This document shows, one piece after another, positions 13,680 to 16,449 of a DNA stretch of 16,449 bases. The notes beneath the pieces are model-generated. The model was not told the origin of the DNA. It did not search any database and was given only the letters and a program-made list of their open reading frames with translations. The translations under genes and the position numbers were made by a program. The first letter of the stretch is position 1. Every line of letters begins with the position of its first letter. Origin of the DNA: CALXZG01 sp034184445 (GTDB lineage: Bacteria > Pseudomonadota > Alphaproteobacteria > CAAHEQ01 > UBA3637); contig JAXFZX010000049.1 of assembly GCA_034184445.1 (NCBI GenBank), positions 1 through 16,449 on the forward strand. Direction: 5' to 3'.

Positions 13680-14909
13680 GCTTTAATTGTTTTCCGGTTG
13701 GGAACATACATCCCTATTCCGGGGGTAAATCCGGCAGCCCTTAGTGAATTTTTTTCCAATAAAAATGGAGGGCTGATTGGAATGTTTAACTCCTTTACGG
13801 GGGGAGCGTTATCCCGTATGTCTATTTTCGTTTTAAATATCATTCCTTACATTACGGCCTCTATCTTAATCCAAATGGCCAGTTTTATTTTCCCGCAGCT
13901 GGGAACCCTTCGCAAAGAAGGTGCATCGGGAATGCAAAAATTAAATCAATATACACGGTATTTAACGGTTGTGATGACCATTGTTCAAGCATTCGGAATG
14001 GCCAAAACTTTGGAAGCTAGCGGTGCTGTTATTATGACATCGCGGGCTATGTTTGAATTTTCGGCGGTGGCCTCAGTTTTGGGGGGCACTATGTTTGTGG
14101 TGTGGCTTAGTGATCAGTTGACAACACGGGGGGTTGGAAACGGTGCATCGGTTTTAATTACGGTTGGTATCGCATCCAGCATTCCGGGGGCTGTGGCGCG
14201 CGTGTTGGAAGAAGGACGGGCAGGGGCTTTACCCCTTTGGACATTAGGGGCTATTGTGTTCCTTGTCTTCGCGGTTATTTATGCGGTGGTTCTGGTTGAA
14301 CGGGCGCAACGGCGTATCATTGTTCAATATCCCAAGCGTCAAATGGGAATGCGGATGGCTCAGGCCAGCAGTTCGTATCTGCCCCTTAAAGTTAATCCCG
14401 TCGGTGTGATGCCACCGATTTTTGCCAGCACTTTGTTGGGAATTCCCACCATGATCGCCAGTTTTATGCATGTGGATATGACTTCGGCAACATGGGCATG
14501 GTTGTTTCAAGAAAAATGGTTGTATATGCTTATCTTTGCGGCGTTGATTATATTTTTTACTTTCTTTTATGCCAGTTTGCAACCTTCTACCAATCCGGAG
14601 GAAATTGCCGATAATTTGAAAAAACAAGGAGGGTTTGTGGCCGGAATCAGACCGGGAAAAAATACGGCAGATTATTTGGGGTATGTGATGACGAGATTGT
14701 TGGTTTTGGGAGCACTTTATTTGGTGATTCTGTGTGTTTTACCGATGTTCTTAACATCCGTATTAAATATCCCGTTTGCGTTGGGGGGGACTTCTCTGTT
14801 GATCGTGGTATCGGTGACGATGGATACGGTTAGTCAAATTCAATCGCACTTAATTGCGCATCAATATGAGGGCCTCATTAAAAAAGCACGTTTGAAAGGG
14901 AGATTCTAA
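13584..14909 (+). CDS. secY: Preprotein translocase subunit SecY
   Basis: 441 residues, full length, the channel-forming subunit of the SecYEG translocon in the inner membrane, with ten expected transmembrane helices. The first is near 28-46 (LFTLFALIVFRLGTYIPIPG). GGALSRMSIFVLNIIPYITASI (73-94), QLTTRGVGNGASVLI (178-192) and the large cytoplasmic loop QRRIIVQYPKRQMG (242-255), which receives SecA and ribosomes, are conserved, as is NPEEIADNLKKQGGFVAGIRPG (337-358). AAGGAG precedes ATG by 10 bases but lies in an inverted repeat. The TAA stop shares its last base with the ATG of a 19-codon open frame. Confidence 0.98.
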   Translation: MVSLSEKMASSIDFSSFSKAKDLQKRLLFTLFALIVFRLGTYIPIPGVNPAALSEFFSNKNGGLIGMFNSFTGGALSRMSIFVLNIIPYITASILIQMASFIFPQLGTLRKEGASGMQKLNQYTRYLTVVMTIVQAFGMAKTLEASGAVIMTSRAMFEFSAVASVLGGTMFVVWLSDQLTTRGVGNGASVLITVGIASSIPGAVARVLEEGRAGALPLWTLGAIVFLVFAVIYAVVLVERAQRRIIVQYPKRQMGMRMAQASSSYLPLKVNPVGVMPPIFASTLLGIPTMIASFMHVDMTSATWAWLFQEKWLYMLIFAALIIFFTFFYASLQPSTNPEEIADNLKKQGGFVAGIRPGKNTADYLGYVMTRLLVLGALYLVILCVLPMFLTSVLNIPFALGGTSLLIVVSVTMDTVSQIQSHLIAHQYEGLIKKARLKGRF

Positions 14910-14968
14910 TGGCGATGTGCACCCGAAAAGAGTTAATGCCAGAAATGCAAATCGTGATTTATGTATAA
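14909..14968 (+). CDS. Possible 19-residue leader peptide between secY and adk
   Basis: A short open frame of 19 codons starts with ATG overlapping the secY stop (TAATG). It has a good ribosome binding site, AAGGGAGA (14896-14903), so a terminating ribosome could restart here. It ends 19 bases before the adk ATG, just before the adk ribosome binding site. It is not L36 (rpmJ), which often follows secY in other bacteria: there is no Cys-rich basic sequence. No homology is recognised. It may be a coupling device between secY and adk or simply chance. Confidence 0.25.
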   Translation: MAMCTRKELMPEMQIVIYV

Positions 14969-14987
14969 TAAGATAGGAGAGGAAAAT

Positions 14988-15671
14988 ATGGAAAATAAGG
15001 GATTACCCAGACGCATTGTGATGATGGGACCGCCGGGGAGCGGGAAGGGAACGCAAAGTGCTATTTTGTCGGAAAAGTTGGGAATCCATACCTATTCGGC
15101 GGGGGAATTGTTGCGTGAGGCGGCCGCCAGCGGAACACCCGAGGGAAATGCTATTAAAGAAATTATAGATAAAGGCAATTTGGTTCCGGCAGAATATATT
15201 GTGAATCGGATTGAAGCTAAAATAATGGAACCGGAAAATCGTAAGGGATATATTATTGACGGTTTCCCGCGCACTTTGGATCAGGCAAAAGTTTTTGAAG
15301 AAATGCAACAAAAACCGTTCTTTCAGGAAAATAATTTAGCGGTGGACTTGGTTTTGTTGTTGCAGGTTCCCGATGAATATGTGATTGACAGAATTATCGG
15401 GCGTAGTCAGTGTGCCGAATGCGGTATGCTGTATCATGAAAAGTTTAAACCCACAAAAGTTTTCGGTGTATGTGACAATTGTGGGTGTAAAGAATTCACG
15501 CGGCGAGCGGACGATACCTATGAAACGGTAGTATCTAGACTTCGCAATTATCGCCGTGTGACGGCTCCGGTTATACCTTACTACGAAGACAAGGGGCTTT
15601 TAGTGTGCGTTGATGGGACGGGACCCATTGATGTGGTTAGTGAAAAAATAAGAAAAATAGTAGGATATTGA
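14988..15671 (+). CDS. adk: Adenylate kinase with Cys4 zinc-type LID
   Basis: 227 residues from this start. It catalyses ATP + AMP to 2 ADP in the cytoplasm. The P-loop GPPGSGKGT is at 14-22, the AMP-binding DGFPRT at 91-96, the LID-entry GR at 138-139, and RRADD at 172-176. The LID carries Cys142-x2-Cys145 and Cys162-x2-Cys165, a structural zinc site found in Gram-positive and some proteobacterial enzymes and lacking in the E. coli enzyme. The open frame extends 27 bases upstream, but AGGAG at 14975-14979 lies 8 bases before this ATG. secY-adk-rpsM is the alphaproteobacterial order. Confidence 0.96.
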   Translation: MENKGLPRRIVMMGPPGSGKGTQSAILSEKLGIHTYSAGELLREAAASGTPEGNAIKEIIDKGNLVPAEYIVNRIEAKIMEPENRKGYIIDGFPRTLDQAKVFEEMQQKPFFQENNLAVDLVLLLQVPDEYVIDRIIGRSQCAECGMLYHEKFKPTKVFGVCDNCGCKEFTRRADDTYETVVSRLRNYRRVTAPVIPYYEDKGLLVCVDGTGPIDVVSEKIRKIVGY

Positions 15672-15679
15672 TTTCGGAC

Positions 15680-15708
15680 TTGACATCGGACGAAAAATCG
15701 TGTATAAT
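15680..15708 (+). promoter_or_regulatory. Full-consensus sigma-70 promoter for rpsM-rpsK
   Basis: TTGACA (15680-15685) and TATAAT (15703-15708) are both perfect and are separated by exactly 17 bases. The -35 begins 9 bases after the adk stop. The predicted start is near 15715, giving a leader of about 75 nt. This suggests the alpha-operon genes (rpsM, rpsK and whatever follows) get their own strong promoter in addition to read-through. Confidence 0.85.
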
Positions 15709-15725
15709 TCCCGCTCGTCTAGATG

Positions 15726-15769
15726 TTCGGACAAAAAGGTCTGAATTGGTTTTTTATTATTTTTTATAA
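15726..15769 (+). terminator. Attenuator-like hairpin and T-tract in the rpsM leader
   Basis: TTCGGAC (15726-15732) and GTCTGAA (15739-15745) form a 7-bp stem with one G-U and a 6-base A-rich loop. After TTGG comes a T-rich tract (15750-15765). It resembles an intrinsic terminator, though the 4-base gap and modest stem would weaken it. It lies about 11 bases after the predicted transcription start, so transcripts from the rpsM promoter, as well as read-through from adk, must pass it. Confidence 0.5.
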
Positions 15770-15788
15770 GGTTAATGGAGAAAATACC

Positions 15789-16166
15789 TTGGCTCGTATT
15801 GCTGGTGTAAATATTCCGACAAATAAATTAGTGGTGATTGGACTCACCTATATTTATGGTATCGGTCGGAAAAAAGCAGAAGAAATCTGCACAAAAGTTG
15901 GCATTCCCGCGGGAAAACGCGTGAGTGAACTGACGGATGATGAAACATTGAAAATTCGTGAACTGATTGATGGTTCCTACCATGTGGAAGGGGATCTTCG
16001 TCGGGAAGTTTCTTTGAATATTAAACGGTTGATGGATTTGGGGTGCTATCGGGGTCTTCGCCATCGGAAAGGTCTTCCGGTGCGGGGGCAACGCACGCAT
16101 ACCAATGCGCGGACTCGTAAAGGGAAAGCAATCGCTATCGCCGGTAAAAAGAAAGTGACGAAGTAA
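15789..16166 (+). CDS. rpsM: 30S ribosomal protein S13 (TTG start)
   Basis: 125 residues, close to the usual 118-122. S13 lies in the 30S head and contacts P-site tRNA and the 50S subunit. The family N-terminus (M)ARIAGVNIPTNK begins exactly at TTG 15789, with GGAG 8 bases upstream. The open frame reaches an ATG at 15723, but that would add 22 hydrophobic residues translated through the leader hairpin and lacks a ribosome binding site. The YIYGIGRKKAEEIC helix-turn segment and C-terminal RGLRHRKGLPVRGQRTHTNARTRKG are diagnostic. A weak start codon here may be part of autogenous control. Confidence 0.95.
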   Translation: MARIAGVNIPTNKLVVIGLTYIYGIGRKKAEEICTKVGIPAGKRVSELTDDETLKIRELIDGSYHVEGDLRREVSLNIKRLMDLGCYRGLRHRKGLPVRGQRTHTNARTRKGKAIAIAGKKKVTK

Positions 16167-16183
16167 GGTGAAAGGAATTATCA

Positions 16184-16449
16184 ATGGCTGAAACAAAAAC
16201 TCGCACAAAACGCGAAAAAAAGAATATTGCTGTGGCTGTGGCGCATGTGAATTCTTCTTTTAATAACACAATGATTACCATTACAGATACGCAGGGCAAT
16301 GCTATTGCATGGTCCTCGGCAGGCTTAAAAGGTTTTAAGGGATCACGGAAATCTACGCCGTATGCGGCGCAGGTTGCTGCAGATGATGCCGCGCATAAGG
16401 CAATGGAACATGGCGTGAAATCAATTGATGTCTATGTCATGGGACCGGG
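16184..16449 (+). CDS. rpsK: 30S ribosomal protein S11 (partial, runs off the right edge)
   Basis: The first 88 codons are present. S11 sits on the 30S platform at the E site near the Shine-Dalgarno helix. NIAVAVAHVNSSFNNTMITITDTQGN, WSSAGLKGFKGSRKSTPYAAQ and the DVYVMGPG end of the visible part are canonical for the family. AAAGGAA precedes the ATG, 17 bases after the rpsM stop. The missing C-terminal part (roughly 40 residues) should lie just outside. In alphaproteobacteria rpoA and rplQ normally follow. Confidence 0.96.
   Translation, partial: MAETKTRTKREKKNIAVAVAHVNSSFNNTMITITDTQGNAIAWSSAGLKGFKGSRKSTPYAAQVAADDAAHKAMEHGVKSIDVYVMGP

Noticed and set aside
13067..13843. 258-residue open frame on the minus strand across rplO and secY
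   Set aside because: It lies antisense to two certain genes, has a biased Phe/Asn/Ile composition produced by the complement of Lys- and Glu-rich codons, and shows no ribosome binding site or domain.
14963..14968. TATAAT as a -10 box of a separate adk promoter
   Set aside because: No -35-like hexamer lies 16-18 bases upstream and there is no TGn extended -10; it also overlaps the end of the mini-ORF. Operon read-through from secY explains adk better.
1..16449. CRISPR arrays, tRNA or rRNA genes, insertion sequences, prophage or toxin-antitoxin genes
   Set aside because: Looked for and not seen: no regularly spaced repeats, no cloverleaf with conserved T-arm, no transposase, integrase or terminal inverted repeats. 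The window is core genome apart from the pilin gene.

Overview
This window is a nearly uninterrupted ribosomal protein supercluster (str, S10 and spc operons, then the start of the alpha operon) from a moderate-GC alphaproteobacterium. Evidence for that placement is the order rplO-secY-adk-rpsM-rpsK, the zinc-free S14, the protein signatures, and a neighbouring pilin-like gene of a type I associate with uncultured, probably host- or gut-associated Alphaproteobacteria. The genus-level affinity is inference. All housekeeping genes lie on the + strand and look intact. rpsK runs off the right edge.

Layout. 8-865 (minus strand): a type IV pilin-like secreted protein with a Cys-rich C-terminal domain. 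866-1345: a 480-base divergent control region. It holds a minus-strand promoter, a strongly structured RNA candidate of about 175-180 nt ending in a terminator-like hairpin just before the pilin ribosome binding site, and the strong rpsL promoter followed by a leader of about 165 nt. 1346-4291: rpsL, rpsG, fusA. 4307-9475: rpsJ, rplC, rplD, rplW, rplB, rpsS, rplV, rpsC, rplP, rpmC, rpsQ. 9500-15671: rplN, rplX, rplE, rpsN, rpsH, rplF, rplR, rpsE, rplO, secY, adk. 15680-16449: a full-consensus promoter, an attenuator-like hairpin, rpsM with a TTG start, and partial rpsK.

The genes supply both ribosomal subunits, the translocation factor EF-G, the Sec translocon channel and adenylate kinase. 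They are spaced by a few bases, and several overlap or abut (rplD/rplW, rplV/rpsC, secY/mini-ORF), so co-transcription and translational coupling are expected. Three genes one might expect are missing: tuf after fusA, rpmD (L30) between rpsE and rplO, and rpmJ (L36) after secY. L3, L22, L15 and S5 carry Lys/Ala- or charge-rich extensions.

The two signals most worth a second look are not protein genes. One is a perfect 13-bp inverted repeat that would fold the secY Shine-Dalgarno and start codon against codons 28-32. The other is the structured minus-strand RNA with mutually exclusive pairings upstream of the pilin gene. I saw no CRISPR array, tRNA, rRNA, insertion sequence or prophage gene.
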